Assembly (NCBI GenBank): GCA_019114345.1
Contig: DXFS01000008.1
Coordinates: 1 to 53,026, forward strand
Direction of reading: 5' to 3'
DNA length: 53,026 bases
Origin: Candidatus Agathobaculum pullistercoris
GTDB lineage: Bacteria > Bacillota > Clostridia > Oscillospirales > Butyricicoccaceae
Shown: in pieces, positions 25,664 to 33,848 of the stretch
Layout of the letters: every line of letters begins with the position of its first letter
Position numbering within the stretch: the first letter of the stretch is position 1
Position numbers and translations under genes: made by a program
Notes under the pieces: model-generated
Told to the model about the DNA's origin: nothing
Databases searched by the model: none
The model's input: the letters and a program-made list of their open reading frames with translations, nothing else

Positions 25664-26206
25664 TCATTCGAAAGAAACAAGCGTCTCTACATCCTTGCGC
25701 TTGGGGCACATCGGTTCTTCCGCCGGATGACCGACCGCAATCAGCGCCGCGACCTTCTGTCCCTCTGGAATCTGCACGACCTGCGCAACTTTTTCCTCGT
25801 CAAAGATGCCCATGATAACCGTACCCAAGTTAAGTGCGTGTGCGGCAAGGCAGAAGGTCTGCGCAGCAACGCCGGCATCGAACGACTGCCAGTGCGTACC
25901 CTGCGAGGTGGAGAACGAACCGTCCCGCTCGTAGCCCGAACGGCCGGTGATCATGGTCAGCACCACCAGCGCGGGGGCGCCCGCCGTGGTCTTCTGGTTG
26001 AAGGCAAAGTCCATCATGCAGTCATCTGCCAGACGCTGCTTTTTCTCTTTGTCGGTCACAACGATATACCGCGCGATCTGGGTGTTTTTCCAGCTCGGTG
26101 CATAGGCGGCAGCCGCCACGACCTGCTCGATCTCTTCCTTTGTGACAGGCTGTTCGGTAAATTTTCGCACGCTGCGGCGTGTTTTGAGGCATTCGAGTGC
26201 TTCCAT
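25664..26206 (-). CDS. Nitroreductase-family oxidoreductase
   Basis: The 180-residue FMN-dependent protein shows RRSVRKFTEQPVTKEEI at the N-terminus, APSWKNTQ for flavin contact, and ALNLGTVIMGIFDE with VALIAVGHPAEEP near the end. Family members reduce nitro groups, quinones or other small oxidants with NAD(P)H. It is transcribed alone on the minus strand. A cluster of Cys/Lys residues near the C-terminus (CPKRKD) is common in clostridial members. Confidence 0.9.
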   Translation of the reverse strand: MEALECLKTRRSVRKFTEQPVTKEEIEQVVAAAAYAPSWKNTQIARYIVVTDKEKKQRLADDCMMDFAFNQKTTAGAPALVVLTMITGRSGYERDGSFSTSQGTHWQSFDAGVAAQTFCLAAHALNLGTVIMGIFDEEKVAQVVQIPEGQKVAALIAVGHPAEEPMCPKRKDVETLVSFE

Positions 26207-26302
26207 GTGGGTTTGCTCCTTTATCAGATTGCTTTACCCTTATTTTAGCAGACCGCTCCAGACAAGGCAACGTAATCTGACAAAAACATCACCAAAATAT
26301 CA

Positions 26303-26713
26303 TCACTCAATGCTGCTGTCTGCCAGCACCTTTACATAGAAGCGCCGTGTGCGCGGGCCGTCAAACTCGCAGAAATAGATCCCTTGCCAGGTGCCGAGCA
26401 GCAAGTGGCCGTTCTCGATCAGCACGAGCTTGCTTGCCCCAATACAGCTGGACTTGAGGTGCGCGGCCGAATTCCCCTCCGCATGGCGGAATTCGCGCCG
26501 GTCGGGAAAGGCTTCGCGCAGGCCGAGCAGCAGGTCGTGCTGCACGTCCGGATCGGCATTTTCGTTGATCGTGATGCCCGCGGTCGTGTGCGGGCAGTAG
26601 ACGACCGCCATACCGCTCTTCACGCCGCTCTCCTGGATCGCATGGCGTACCTGTACGGTGACGTTGTACATGCCCTCGTGATCCGTGTGCAGGGTAAATT
26701 CCTTGGTTTTCAT
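26303..26713 (-). CDS. YjbQ/UPF0047 family protein
   Basis: The 136-residue protein carries the family hallmark CPHTTAGITINENADPDVQ and HLKSSCIGAS, and ends with GTWQGIYFCEFDGPRTRR. YjbQ proteins have reported weak thiamine-phosphate synthase activity, but their main role is uncertain. It lies 18 bases downstream of an HD-domain gene on the minus strand. Confidence 0.9.
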   Translation of the reverse strand: MKTKEFTLHTDHEGMYNVTVQVRHAIQESGVKSGMAVVYCPHTTAGITINENADPDVQHDLLLGLREAFPDRREFRHAEGNSAAHLKSSCIGASKLVLIENGHLLLGTWQGIYFCEFDGPRTRRFYVKVLADSSIE

Positions 26714-26731
26714 TGTGTTTCCTCCCTCCGC

Positions 26732-27301
26732 TTATTCTGACCGGTTTTCATGCAGGTAAGTCGCTTCCAGATCGGACAAATGCAGTTTGACCGCGAGCGG
26801 GTATTTCTCGAACGCGTGCGCGAGAGAAAAGCTGCCGCCGCGCACCGAATCATCAAATCCGCCCATGTGCCACCGCACCGCCATGGCCTCCTCGGTTTTG
26901 AGGCGCATAAACCGCTCGATCAGGTATACCGACTTTTCTCCGTGGCCGTAGGGGAACTGGTCGTCGATCGCGTAGACCGGCACCTTTTCCCACTCCCCGC
27001 GGTCGTTCTTGCGGTTGCGCAGCTCGGTTTTGTAAAAGCCCGCCTTGCACAGGTCGTGCAGCAGTGAGACTATGGTAAAACTCTCCAGATCGTCATGTTC
27101 CGGGTCATAATGCTTGGAGATCAGCACATTGTACACATTGATCGAATGGTCGAGCAGGCCACCCTCATACGCCGCATGGAAGCGCGTGGACGCGGGCGCA
27201 GTGAAAAAGTCAGTGGTTTCCATCCATGCGAGCAGCTTCTCCGCACCCGGACGGTGGATATTCTTGTTGTAGGTTTCGATAAACAGTTCTTTATTCGTCA
27301 T
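26732..27301 (-). CDS. HD-domain hydrolase
   Basis: The 189-residue protein has HD-type metal ligands in YEGGLLDHSINVYNV and SLLHDLCKAGFYK, a third histidine in GHGEKS, and a late LHLSDLEATY. It probably acts on nucleotides or phosphoesters in the cytoplasm. Its start overlaps the end of the CCA-adding enzyme gene by 11 bases, so the two are coupled and may share an RNA-related role. Confidence 0.82.
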   Translation of the reverse strand: MTNKELFIETYNKNIHRPGAEKLLAWMETTDFFTAPASTRFHAAYEGGLLDHSINVYNVLISKHYDPEHDDLESFTIVSLLHDLCKAGFYKTELRNRKNDRGEWEKVPVYAIDDQFPYGHGEKSVYLIERFMRLKTEEAMAVRWHMGGFDDSVRGGSFSLAHAFEKYPLAVKLHLSDLEATYLHENRSE

Positions 27302-28628
27302 GTCGTTCCTCCATTCGGGCGCGGGCGAGCGCAGTGAGCGCCTCCCGTGTATTGTCTGCCTGTCCGTCGATCACCGCGCCCAGCAGCGCGTGCAGCATCT
27401 CCCCGACCGCAGGGCCGGACAGACCGAGCGCTTTGATATCGTTGCCGTCCACGGCCAGCTGGCGCAGCGAAAAGCAGCTTTGCGCCGCAAGCACGTCATT
27501 TAAGCACCGTTCCATACCGTGCAGCCACGCGACGTCCTCCGGGTGCGTGCCCTGCCCAACCGCGTCGCCTTTTTTGATGGCGAGCAAGTCGCGGAAGCGA
27601 TCCTCCCCGATCTGGGACAGGCGGCGGCGCACCAGCTTGTCCGTGTCGCCCAGCGGGCGGTCGTGCTGCTCGACCAGCAGCAGGATGCGTTCGCTGTCCT
27701 CGTTTGAAAAGCGCAGGCGGCGCAGGATACGCTCTGCGATCTCGCGGCTGGCCTTGGGGTGCCCGTAAAAATGTCCCACGCCGTTTTCGTCCACGGTCTT
27801 GCAGGCGGGCTTGCCGCAGTCATGCAGCAGCGTGGACCAGCGCAGCACAGGCGCCGCGGGCACCTGCCCGGTGGCGCGGACGCTGTGCTCCCATACATCA
27901 TAAAGATGGTGCGGGTTTTGCTGCGCACAGCCGAACATCGGCACGAGCTCGGGCAGCACCATGCCGAGGATATCGGTAAATTCCATCAGCGCCCGCTGCG
28001 CGAACCGGCCGCAAAGCGTACCGGTCAGCTCCTCGCGGATGCGCTCGGCAGCAATGCAGTCCAGCCGCGCCGCCTGCCGCCGCATGGCGGCTGCGGTTTC
28101 CAGCTCGACCGTGAAACCCAGCTGGGATGCGAACCGCACCGCACGCAGGATGCGCAGCGCATCCTCCTGAAAGCGCGCGTCCGGGTCGCCGACCGCGCGC
28201 AGGATGCCGTCCTGCAAATCGTCCTGCCCGCCGAAGGGGTCGCACAGGCCGCGTTCCGGGTGCCACGCTATCGCGCCTACCGTGAAATCGCGCCGCGCAA
28301 GGTCATCCTCCACATGGCCGACAAAACGCACCCCGTCCGGGTGCCGCCCGTCCGAATACCCGCCGTCCGCGCGGAAGGTCGTGATCTCAAGCGGGCCGCC
28401 GTCCGTAAGCAGGGTCAGCGTGCCGTGTTTGAGCCCGGTTGCAAGCACCCGTTCGCCTGCAAACACCGCCTGCATCTCCTCCGGGCGCGCGGCGGTGCAC
28501 AGATCCCAGTCGTGCGGCACTGCGCCGCGCAGGCTGTCGCGCACACAGCCGCCAACCGCCCAGGTTTCAAACCCCGCCGCCTCAAGCCGTTCGATGGCGC
28601 GCGCGGCGTGGGCCGGGAGCCGGATCAA
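27291..28628 (-). CDS. cca: CCA tRNA nucleotidyltransferase (HD-domain type)
   Basis: This 445-residue enzyme adds or repairs the 3' CCA end of tRNAs. It shows the class II head AVGGCVRDSLRG, the catalytic acidic pair in HDWDLCT, FTVGAIAWHPERG and a helical body with EDALRILRAVRFASQLGF. An HD domain follows (TLLHDCGKPA, HFYGHPKASREIAERIL). It starts with TTG at 28628, which overlaps the DUF896 stop codon; AAGGAAGGG lies upstream. Confidence 0.94.
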   Translation of the reverse strand: MIRLPAHAARAIERLEAAGFETWAVGGCVRDSLRGAVPHDWDLCTAARPEEMQAVFAGERVLATGLKHGTLTLLTDGGPLEITTFRADGGYSDGRHPDGVRFVGHVEDDLARRDFTVGAIAWHPERGLCDPFGGQDDLQDGILRAVGDPDARFQEDALRILRAVRFASQLGFTVELETAAAMRRQAARLDCIAAERIREELTGTLCGRFAQRALMEFTDILGMVLPELVPMFGCAQQNPHHLYDVWEHSVRATGQVPAAPVLRWSTLLHDCGKPACKTVDENGVGHFYGHPKASREIAERILRRLRFSNEDSERILLLVEQHDRPLGDTDKLVRRRLSQIGEDRFRDLLAIKKGDAVGQGTHPEDVAWLHGMERCLNDVLAAQSCFSLRQLAVDGNDIKALGLSGPAVGEMLHALLGAVIDGQADNTREALTALARARMEERHDE

Positions 28629-28837
28629 TGGCCCTTCCTTTTCTGGCGCAGGCGGTACGAGGTGCCGTCCGGATTGAGGACGACCGTGTTGTCCAGCTGC
28701 GCCTTGAGGCTGCGCCGGAAGCCTGCAATGTATTCCTCGCGCAGCGCCTTCTGCTCGGCCTGTTCCGCCGGGGTCAGCTCCCCGGCCTTGGACTTTTTGG
28801 CCAGTTCATTGATGCGCGCGATTTTTTCATCGGTCAT
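28625..28837 (-). CDS. DUF896 family protein
   Basis: The 70-residue protein reads MTDEKIARINELAKKSKAGE, then LREEYIAGFRRSLKAQLDN, which matches the short helical hairpin family DUF896 (YnzC-like) of Firmicutes. In B. subtilis a member is linked to the SOS response, but function is not settled. The ATG at 28837 follows an AGGA-type site. Its stop overlaps the cca start, so the two are cotranslated. Confidence 0.9.
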   Translation of the reverse strand: MTDEKIARINELAKKSKAGELTPAEQAEQKALREEYIAGFRRSLKAQLDNTVVLNPDGTSYRLRQKRKGH

Positions 28838-28910
28838 AACCGTATTCCTCCATGGATCCTGATATGCCCTTATTATAACAAACCGGACGAGCAAAGTCCA
28901 CGGAAAACCT

Positions 28911-29174
28911 TTACCCCTCCCGTCCCGGGCGCTGGGCGTCCGCCATCAGCATGAGGCCGCAGCGCAGCCCGAGCCGGAAGCAGCTTTCGCCGTGCTCGGC
29001 GGCGGCAACATTGCACTGGTCGCACAGGCGGCGGAAGCGGCGGTGCAGGACAGGGGGCAGGAGTGCGTCCAAGTCGTCCTCCATGCGGCTGAGGGTTTGC
29101 CAGGCGGGGCCGTCGGCAAAGGGATAGGCGCGCTCGGCGGCGGCCTGCAATTCACGATAAATGGATGTGTCCAT
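28911..29174 (-). CDS. Hypothetical small protein, divergent from HTH gene
   Basis: The 87-residue protein is helical, with MDTSIYRELQAAAERAYPF, a Cys pair CDQC in the middle and CFRLGLRCGLMLM near the C-terminus. I do not recognise a named family, although short proteins of this shape are common in Clostridia. The ATG at 29174 follows GAGGTG. It is divergent from the small XRE gene, with a palindrome in the shared promoter region. Confidence 0.6.
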   Translation of the reverse strand: MDTSIYRELQAAAERAYPFADGPAWQTLSRMEDDLDALLPPVLHRRFRRLCDQCNVAAAEHGESCFRLGLRCGLMLMADAQRPGREG

Positions 29175-29207
29175 GTTGATCACCTCACCCTAATATTAGC
29201 ATGATTC

Positions 29208-29227
29208 ATTCTAAAACGCAATAGAAT
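29208..29227. promoter_or_regulatory. Palindrome between divergent genes
   Basis: ATTCTA (29208-29213) and TAGAAT (29222-29227) are perfect inverted arms 8 bases apart, midway between the hypothetical gene and the XRE gene. This is a likely binding site for the XRE protein. Confidence 0.55.
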
Positions 29228-29263
29228 AATTTGTTCTGATACAATGTTGTCAGAGGTGATCTT

Positions 29264-29482
29264 ATGCGTTATGAACGTATTCGCAATTTACGCGAAGATA
29301 ACGATTTGAGCCAACAGCAAATTGCAGATTATCTGAATATCTCCCAGCGAACATACAGCTATTATGAGAGCGGCGAACATAATATGCCGCTTCCGATTTT
29401 GGTACAATTGGCAGATTACTACCGCACCTCAATTGACTACCTGCTGGGCAGGACGAATGATCCTGCGCCTCCTGCACCGTAA
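29264..29482 (+). CDS. Small XRE-family HTH protein
   Basis: The 72-residue protein is almost entirely an XRE helix-turn-helix: MRYERIRNLREDNDLSQQQI, ISQRTYSYYESGEH and a final YRTSIDYLLGRTN. Such stand-alone HTH proteins usually regulate their own promoter and a divergent neighbour. The ATG follows GAGGTGATCTT. Confidence 0.88.
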   Translation: MRYERIRNLREDNDLSQQQIADYLNISQRTYSYYESGEHNMPLPILVQLADYYRTSIDYLLGRTNDPAPPAP

Positions 29483-30160
29483 GGGCGCGCAAGGCGCGCC
29501 CCGGTGGGTGTCCACTTCCCAAGTGGGCGGAATTTGCGCCTGTGCGGCGCAGGGCGGTTCGCCTAATAAGGCAAACGTGTACCCTGCTCTTAGCTGGCGG
29601 GAATGCGGCCTGCGCGGCCGCCTCGCGGACAAGAAGGGGAACACCTACGGTTTTCCCCTTCTTGCCAATCAACCCCATTCCCTTTAGGGCGCGCTGCGCG
29701 CGCAAAAGTAAGTCCCGCCTTGCCATTGCCGCCCAGTTTTTGGGACAGGGTAAGCAGAATTTTTGCCACCCCAGAGGGGGCGGGCGCGCATGGTGCGCCC
29801 GACGGTACCCGGTCGGAGCGTCGCCTTCGCGCAAACAGCGGCCATAAACCGAACGTCGTCAGCACTCCCGCCTTTCGGGGAGAGCGCAAACGTAAACTGC
29901 CGCGACGTTATCGCAAATCAAATTTTCCACAGAATGTGGAAAATTTGTTTGCGGTCGCGGGCACCCGTGAACGTCTCCCGGCGGGGGTGATTGACAAGAG
30001 GGGGTTAAGACCCCCTCTTGCCCGCCCGCGCCGCGCAGGCGCAACGTTCCCGCCGCCCGCAGGCGGCGACCCCCGCTGGAAGCGGGCACTTCCGTCCGCC
30101 TTGTCAGGCGAATACCCCAAAAATCGAACGGTGGAGTTCATATCCCACTTAAAAAGTGGG
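29483..30160. repeat. ~680-base gene-free region packed with hairpins
   Basis: I see no gene in this GC-rich stretch. It contains a series of strong inverted repeats: 29483-29501, 29512-29526, 29631-29663 (AAGAAGGGGAA arms), 29690-29702, 29782-29800, 29919-29947 (CAAATTTTCCACA arms, loop GAA), 29996-30019 (AAGAGGGGG arms), 30051-30068, 30072-30086 and 30144-30160. A 197-codon frame crosses it but has no coding character. The promoter of the next gene begins just after it. Confidence 0.75.
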
Positions 30161-30170
30161 AATACTTGCC

Positions 30171-30199
30171 TTGACCTGCTATGCCGCGCGTGGTAAAAT
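30171..30199 (+). promoter_or_regulatory. Promoter of the metY-like gene
   Basis: TTGACC (30171-30176) and TAAAAT (30194-30199) are separated by 17 bases, 41 bases before the ATG. Confidence 0.75.
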
Positions 30200-30239
30200 A
30201 ATCCCGTGTCAACCATTTCCTTGCAAAGGAGTTTTTATA

Positions 30240-31508
30240 ATGAAAATCGAAACCAGCTGCCTGCATGCAGGCTACAAGCCGGAAAACGGCGGCCCGGGCG
30301 CGCTGCCGATCGTGCAGTCCACCACCTACCGCTTTGACTCGACCGCGCACATCGCCGGCCTGTTCGACATGCCGACTGAGTTCATGTACTCCCGTTTCGC
30401 CAACCCGACCTGCGACGCGGTTGAAAAGAAGATTACAGAGCTGGAGGGCGGCGTCGGCGCGATGCTGACTAGCTCGGGCCAGGCAGCTTCCATGATCGCC
30501 ATCCTCAACCTGTGCTCGGCGGGCGACAGCTTTATCGCGGCCTCCACCATCTACGGCGGCACGATCAACCTGTTCGGCGTGACGCTCAAAAAGCTGGGTA
30601 TCGAATGCATCTGGGCGGACGCAGAGGCGGACGAGGAAGAGATCCAGAAGCTGTTCAAGCCCAATACCAAGGCCGTATTCGGCGAAACGCTCGCCAACCC
30701 AGCGCTGACCGTGTTCGATATCGAAAAGTGGGCGAACATCGCGCACAAGAACGGTGTGCCGCTCATCATCGACAATACTTTCGCGACCCCGATCCTGTGC
30801 CGTCCGTTTGAGTGGGGCGCGGATATTGTCATCCATTCCACCACAAAATACATGGACGGTCATGCCGTACAGGGCGGCGGCGTGATTGTGGACAGCGGCA
30901 AGTTCGACTGGTCGGCTTCGGGCAGGTTCCCGGACTTCACCGAGCCGGACGAGAGCTACCACGGCGTCGTTTACACCCGCGACTTCGGCAACATGGCCTA
31001 TATCATCAAGGCGCGCATGCAGCTGATGCGCGATTTCGGCTGCTATCCGGCGGCGCACTCTGCGTTCCTTTTGAACCTTGGCTTGGAGACCCTGCCCGTG
31101 CGCATGAAGCAGTATTGTGAAAACGCGCTGACCGTGGCAAAGCACCTGCAGGCATCGGATAAGATCGCATCCGTGCGCTACCCCGCCCTGCCGGGCAACG
31201 AGCACTACGAGCGCGCGCGCAAGTACCTGCCGCTCGGTACCTCGGGCGTTATGTCAATCGACATCAAGGGCGGCCGCGAGCCGGCAATGAAGTTCATGGA
31301 CAGCTTGAAGCTCGCCTGCAACGAGGTGCATGTGGCGGACATCCGTACCTGCGTGCTGCATCCGGCTTCCGAGACCCACCGCCAGCTGACCGACGAGCAG
31401 CTTGTCGCCGCGGGCATCGAACCGGGCCTTGTTCGTCTGTCTGTCGGCCTCGAGAACGTCGAGGACATCATTGCGGACCTGGATCAGGCGCTTGCTCAGC
31501 TGGACTAA
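30240..31508 (+). CDS. metY: O-acetylhomoserine aminocarboxypropyltransferase / sulfhydrylase
   Basis: This 422-residue PLP enzyme of the Cys/Met metabolism family starts with ETSCLHAGYKPENGG and has IVQSTTYRFDS, SGQAASMIAI, IDNTFATPILCRPFEWGADI, and the PLP-lysine region HSTTKYMDGH. The layout and the VRLSVGLENVEDIIADLDQA ending fit OAH sulfhydrylase, which makes homocysteine from O-acetylhomoserine and sulfide. Methionine gamma-lyase is the main alternative. The ATG at 30240 follows AAAGGAG. Confidence 0.88.
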   Translation: MKIETSCLHAGYKPENGGPGALPIVQSTTYRFDSTAHIAGLFDMPTEFMYSRFANPTCDAVEKKITELEGGVGAMLTSSGQAASMIAILNLCSAGDSFIAASTIYGGTINLFGVTLKKLGIECIWADAEADEEEIQKLFKPNTKAVFGETLANPALTVFDIEKWANIAHKNGVPLIIDNTFATPILCRPFEWGADIVIHSTTKYMDGHAVQGGGVIVDSGKFDWSASGRFPDFTEPDESYHGVVYTRDFGNMAYIIKARMQLMRDFGCYPAAHSAFLLNLGLETLPVRMKQYCENALTVAKHLQASDKIASVRYPALPGNEHYERARKYLPLGTSGVMSIDIKGGREPAMKFMDSLKLACNEVHVADIRTCVLHPASETHRQLTDEQLVAAGIEPGLVRLSVGLENVEDIIADLDQALAQLD

Positions 31509-31544
31509 GCTGCCTGCAACCGCTATCATAATGGAGGTTTTATT

Positions 31545-32000
31545 ATGCTTATCCGGTCGATCGAACAAGCCGACCGCGATTACTTTATCCGCAGCGTGAA
31601 CGAGTTTTACCACTCCCCCGCGGTGTGCCATGAGATATCGCCGCGCAACGCAGAGCGCACTTTTGAGCTGCTTATGCACGGCTCGCCCTATGCGGACTGC
31701 CTGATCGCAGAGGACGAAACCGGCGCACCCTGCGCATATATGCTGTTGGCCCTGACTTGGTCCAATGAGGCGGGCGGCCTGTGCGTCTGGCTGGAGGAAC
31801 TGATGGTGAACGAAAGCATGCGCGGCAAGGGAATCGGCAGCAAAATGATTGCTGCCGTGCATGAGAAATACAATTCTGCTGCGCGCTACCGCCTGGAGGT
31901 GACGGCGGAAAACCCGCGCGCGGCAGCGCTGTACCGGCTGCTCGGGTTTGAAGATCTTCCGTACCGGCAGATGATTATGGATACGCCCAATCTGGACTGA
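31545..32000 (+). CDS. GNAT-family N-acetyltransferase
   Basis: The 151-residue protein has GNAT motif A in LEELMVNESMRGKGIGSKMI and motif B in LEVTAENPRAAALYRLLGF. The substrate is unknown. It begins 36 bases after the metY-like gene with a GGAGG ribosome binding site and ends before a terminator, so the two probably share a transcript. Confidence 0.88.
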   Translation: MLIRSIEQADRDYFIRSVNEFYHSPAVCHEISPRNAERTFELLMHGSPYADCLIAEDETGAPCAYMLLALTWSNEAGGLCVWLEELMVNESMRGKGIGSKMIAAVHEKYNSAARYRLEVTAENPRAAALYRLLGFEDLPYRQMIMDTPNLD

Positions 32001-32019
32001 TTGCATACCGGAATAAATG

Positions 32020-32067
32020 GGGCGGGATTTGTGCAGGATACCAGCACAGTCCCGCCCTGAATTTTTT
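32020..32067 (+). terminator. Terminator after the GNAT gene
   Basis: The arms GGGCGGGA and TCCCGCCC enclose a partly paired loop (GTGC/GCAC) and are followed by TGAATTTTTT. Confidence 0.88.
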
Positions 32068-32089
32068 CAAAAAAATCGAGAGAAAATGC

Positions 32090-32118
32090 TTGACAATTTA
32101 GTTAGCGTATGCTAACTT
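32090..32118 (+). promoter_or_regulatory. Promoter with iron-box-like operator (DUF3793 operon)
   Basis: TTGACA (32090-32095) and an extended -10 TGC-TAACTT (to 32118) have a 17-base spacer. The perfect palindrome GTTAGCGTATGCTAAC (32101-32116) overlaps the -10 box, as expected for a DtxR-like metal repressor. A GGTTAGCC half-site follows at about 32127. The 230-base leader downstream holds one GC-rich hairpin (about 32258-32284) and no gene. Confidence 0.75.
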
Positions 32119-32350
32119 ATATACAGGTTAGCCGAGGCTTACTGATACGCCCGATGACCGGCGCTGCCCACGCGGAACGGGGCGGCGCTGCATAAACATA
32201 TAACAGCTTCCTCTGTATTTTGCGCATCAATCCGAACAGAACAGACTCCATAAACGCGCGGCCGTATGGCTAACCGCGGCCGCGCCGTTCGGAGTGCGGA
32301 TAAGGCGGGGCAATGCGCAGATAATAAGAGGCAGGAGGTGCGTCAGTCAA

Positions 32351-32914
32351 ATGCAAAACCAACTCGACCGGCTGCTTGCGGCGTACTGTTCGCCGACATT
32401 GGCCGGGATCAAGCCGGCAAGCCTTGTTTCCTGTGACAGGAACCTATATCCCGACCTGCCGCAGCGTTTGTGTGAATACCGCGCTGCGTTTGCGCCGCGG
32501 GACATGCGCTTTGAGATCGTGTGCGCCTGCCGCGGACGGTATCTGCTGCTGGTTTACCACAAGACGCAGCTGGAACACCGGCTGGCAGATGAGCGCGTGC
32601 AGCGGGTGCTGGAGAGGTTCAGCTACCCGGTGGGGCAGCCGCTTGCGGAGCAGCTCAAAATGCTCAAGCGCCGCATTGCGCTGAGCGACGGCTTCCCGCA
32701 TGAGATCGGCCTGTTCCTGGGCTATCCGATCGAGGATGTAGTCGGTTTTATCCGCAACCAGGGCCGCGGCTGCAAGCTGAGCGGCTACTGGAAGGTATAC
32801 GGCGACGCCGAGGCGGCGTCCCGGTTATTTGAACGCCTGTCGCGGGTTTGCCGCGCGGTGACCCGGCGCGTTGAGCAGGGCGAGACGCTGCTCGAGGTGT
32901 TCGCGGCGGCATAA
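32351..32914 (+). CDS. DUF3793 family protein
   Basis: The 187-residue protein matches DUF3793: HEIGLFLGYPIEDVVGFI followed by GRGCKLSGYWKVYGDAE, with an N-terminal conserved region PASLVSCDR. The family is widespread in Clostridia, often next to flavodoxin and Feo genes, and its activity is unknown. The ATG at 32351 follows AGGAGGTG by 11 bases. It is driven by a promoter with an iron-box-like palindrome and is followed by a flavodoxin gene. Confidence 0.85.
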   Translation: MQNQLDRLLAAYCSPTLAGIKPASLVSCDRNLYPDLPQRLCEYRAAFAPRDMRFEIVCACRGRYLLLVYHKTQLEHRLADERVQRVLERFSYPVGQPLAEQLKMLKRRIALSDGFPHEIGLFLGYPIEDVVGFIRNQGRGCKLSGYWKVYGDAEAASRLFERLSRVCRAVTRRVEQGETLLEVFAAA

Positions 32915-32962
32915 AGCGAATGAATCAGATTAAACGTCAGACAACAGGAGGTTTTGACCGAA

Positions 32963-33394
32963 ATGAGCAAAGCAGCAGTAATCTATTGGAGCCAGACCGG
33001 CAACACCGAGCAGATGGCGAACGCGATCGCGGACGGCATCCGTGAGGGCGGTGTAGAGTGCGACCTGATGAACGTGGCGGATGTAAGTGCCGCTGACGCT
33101 GCCAAATACGACAAGCTCGCGCTGGGCTGCCCGGCGATGGGGGCTGAGGTACTCGAGGAGAGCGAATTCGATCCGTTCTTCACTGAGCTGGAGAGCAAGA
33201 TTTCCGGCCGCAAGGTCGCGCTGTTCGGCTCCTACGGCTGGGGCGACGGACAGTGGATGCGCGACTGGGTGCAGCGCACTAATGACGCGAACGCTAACAT
33301 TTACACCGACGAGGGCCTGATGGTCAATGAGACCCCGGACGCCGACGCGCTCGAAAAATGCAAGGAGTTCGGCAAGGGCTTTGCCGCTTACTAA
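32963..33394 (+). CDS. Flavodoxin
   Basis: The 143-residue protein has the FMN phosphate loop YWSQTGNTEQMANA at the N-terminus and the isoalloxazine-binding segments LGCPAMGAEVLEE and FGSYGWGDGQWM. Flavodoxin replaces ferredoxin as an electron carrier under iron limitation. Its location downstream of an iron-box promoter and beside the feo operon fits this. The ATG at 32963 follows AGGAGG by 11 bases. Confidence 0.93.
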   Translation: MSKAAVIYWSQTGNTEQMANAIADGIREGGVECDLMNVADVSAADAAKYDKLALGCPAMGAEVLEESEFDPFFTELESKISGRKVALFGSYGWGDGQWMRDWVQRTNDANANIYTDEGLMVNETPDADALEKCKEFGKGFAAY

Positions 33395-33423
33395 GCCAAT
33401 ATCCCGCGCTGCCGCGCCAAATC

Positions 33424-33647
33424 CGCGCGAAGCGCGTAATCGATCGGTTTTCTGCGGTGAGCCGCAGAAAACCATCAAAACGCGCGACATGCGCGTGCGT
33501 TTTGATACAGGAGCGGAGAAAAGTTTCGCTTCGCGGAACTTTTCGAAGCATTGGACACATCCGCGCCCGGCGCGGTGTGTCCCCTCGATCAAAACTGTAG
33601 TTTTGATCGACAATCTCGGTCATACCCGCCGCGACGGCGGCGGTTAT
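33424..33647. repeat. Array of seven successive hairpins
   Basis: Back-to-back inverted repeats fill the gap after the flavodoxin gene: 33424-33436, 33446-33473 (GGTTTTCTGCGG arms), 33474-33506 (ATCAAAACGC arms), 33518-33544 (GAAAAGTT arms), 33553-33582 (GGACACA and CCGCGCC arms), 33585-33610 (TCGATCAAAACT arms) and 33622-33647. Arm sequences differ, so this is not a CRISPR or simple repeat. No gene fits. Confidence 0.8.
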
Positions 33648-33718
33648 GATACAAATATCCTTTCTTGTCCCGGGGGAAACCCCAGGGTATACTGCCCGGT
33701 ATGCCCAACATAACATGA

Positions 33719-33750
33719 GCCCGCGGCTGTCCGGAACAACGGCCGCGGGC
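33719..33750 (+). terminator. GC-rich terminator-like hairpin
   Basis: The arms GCCCGCGGC and its complement (33719-33750) flank a short loop. Downstream T content is low (CTTCCTCC), so termination is possible but unproven. Confidence 0.5.
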
Positions 33751-33848
33751 TTCCTCCTATCCACAGAGGGGGATACGCGCACCGCAACAAATTAGCCTGT
33801 GCAAACTATGTGGTTCTTGTTTATAATCGACAAAGTTATAAACATTGC

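Noticed and set aside
29919..29947. Replication origin
   Set aside because: Only two DnaA-like boxes occur, with no dnaA/dnaN genes or AT-rich unwinding region nearby.
29603..30196. 197-codon frame across the hairpin region
   Set aside because: It is Pro/Arg-rich, spans many palindromes, has no ribosome binding site and resembles spurious proteins predicted from GC-rich repeats.
33424..33647. CRISPR array
   Set aside because: Units are palindromes of different sequence and there is no repeated direct repeat or uniform spacer.
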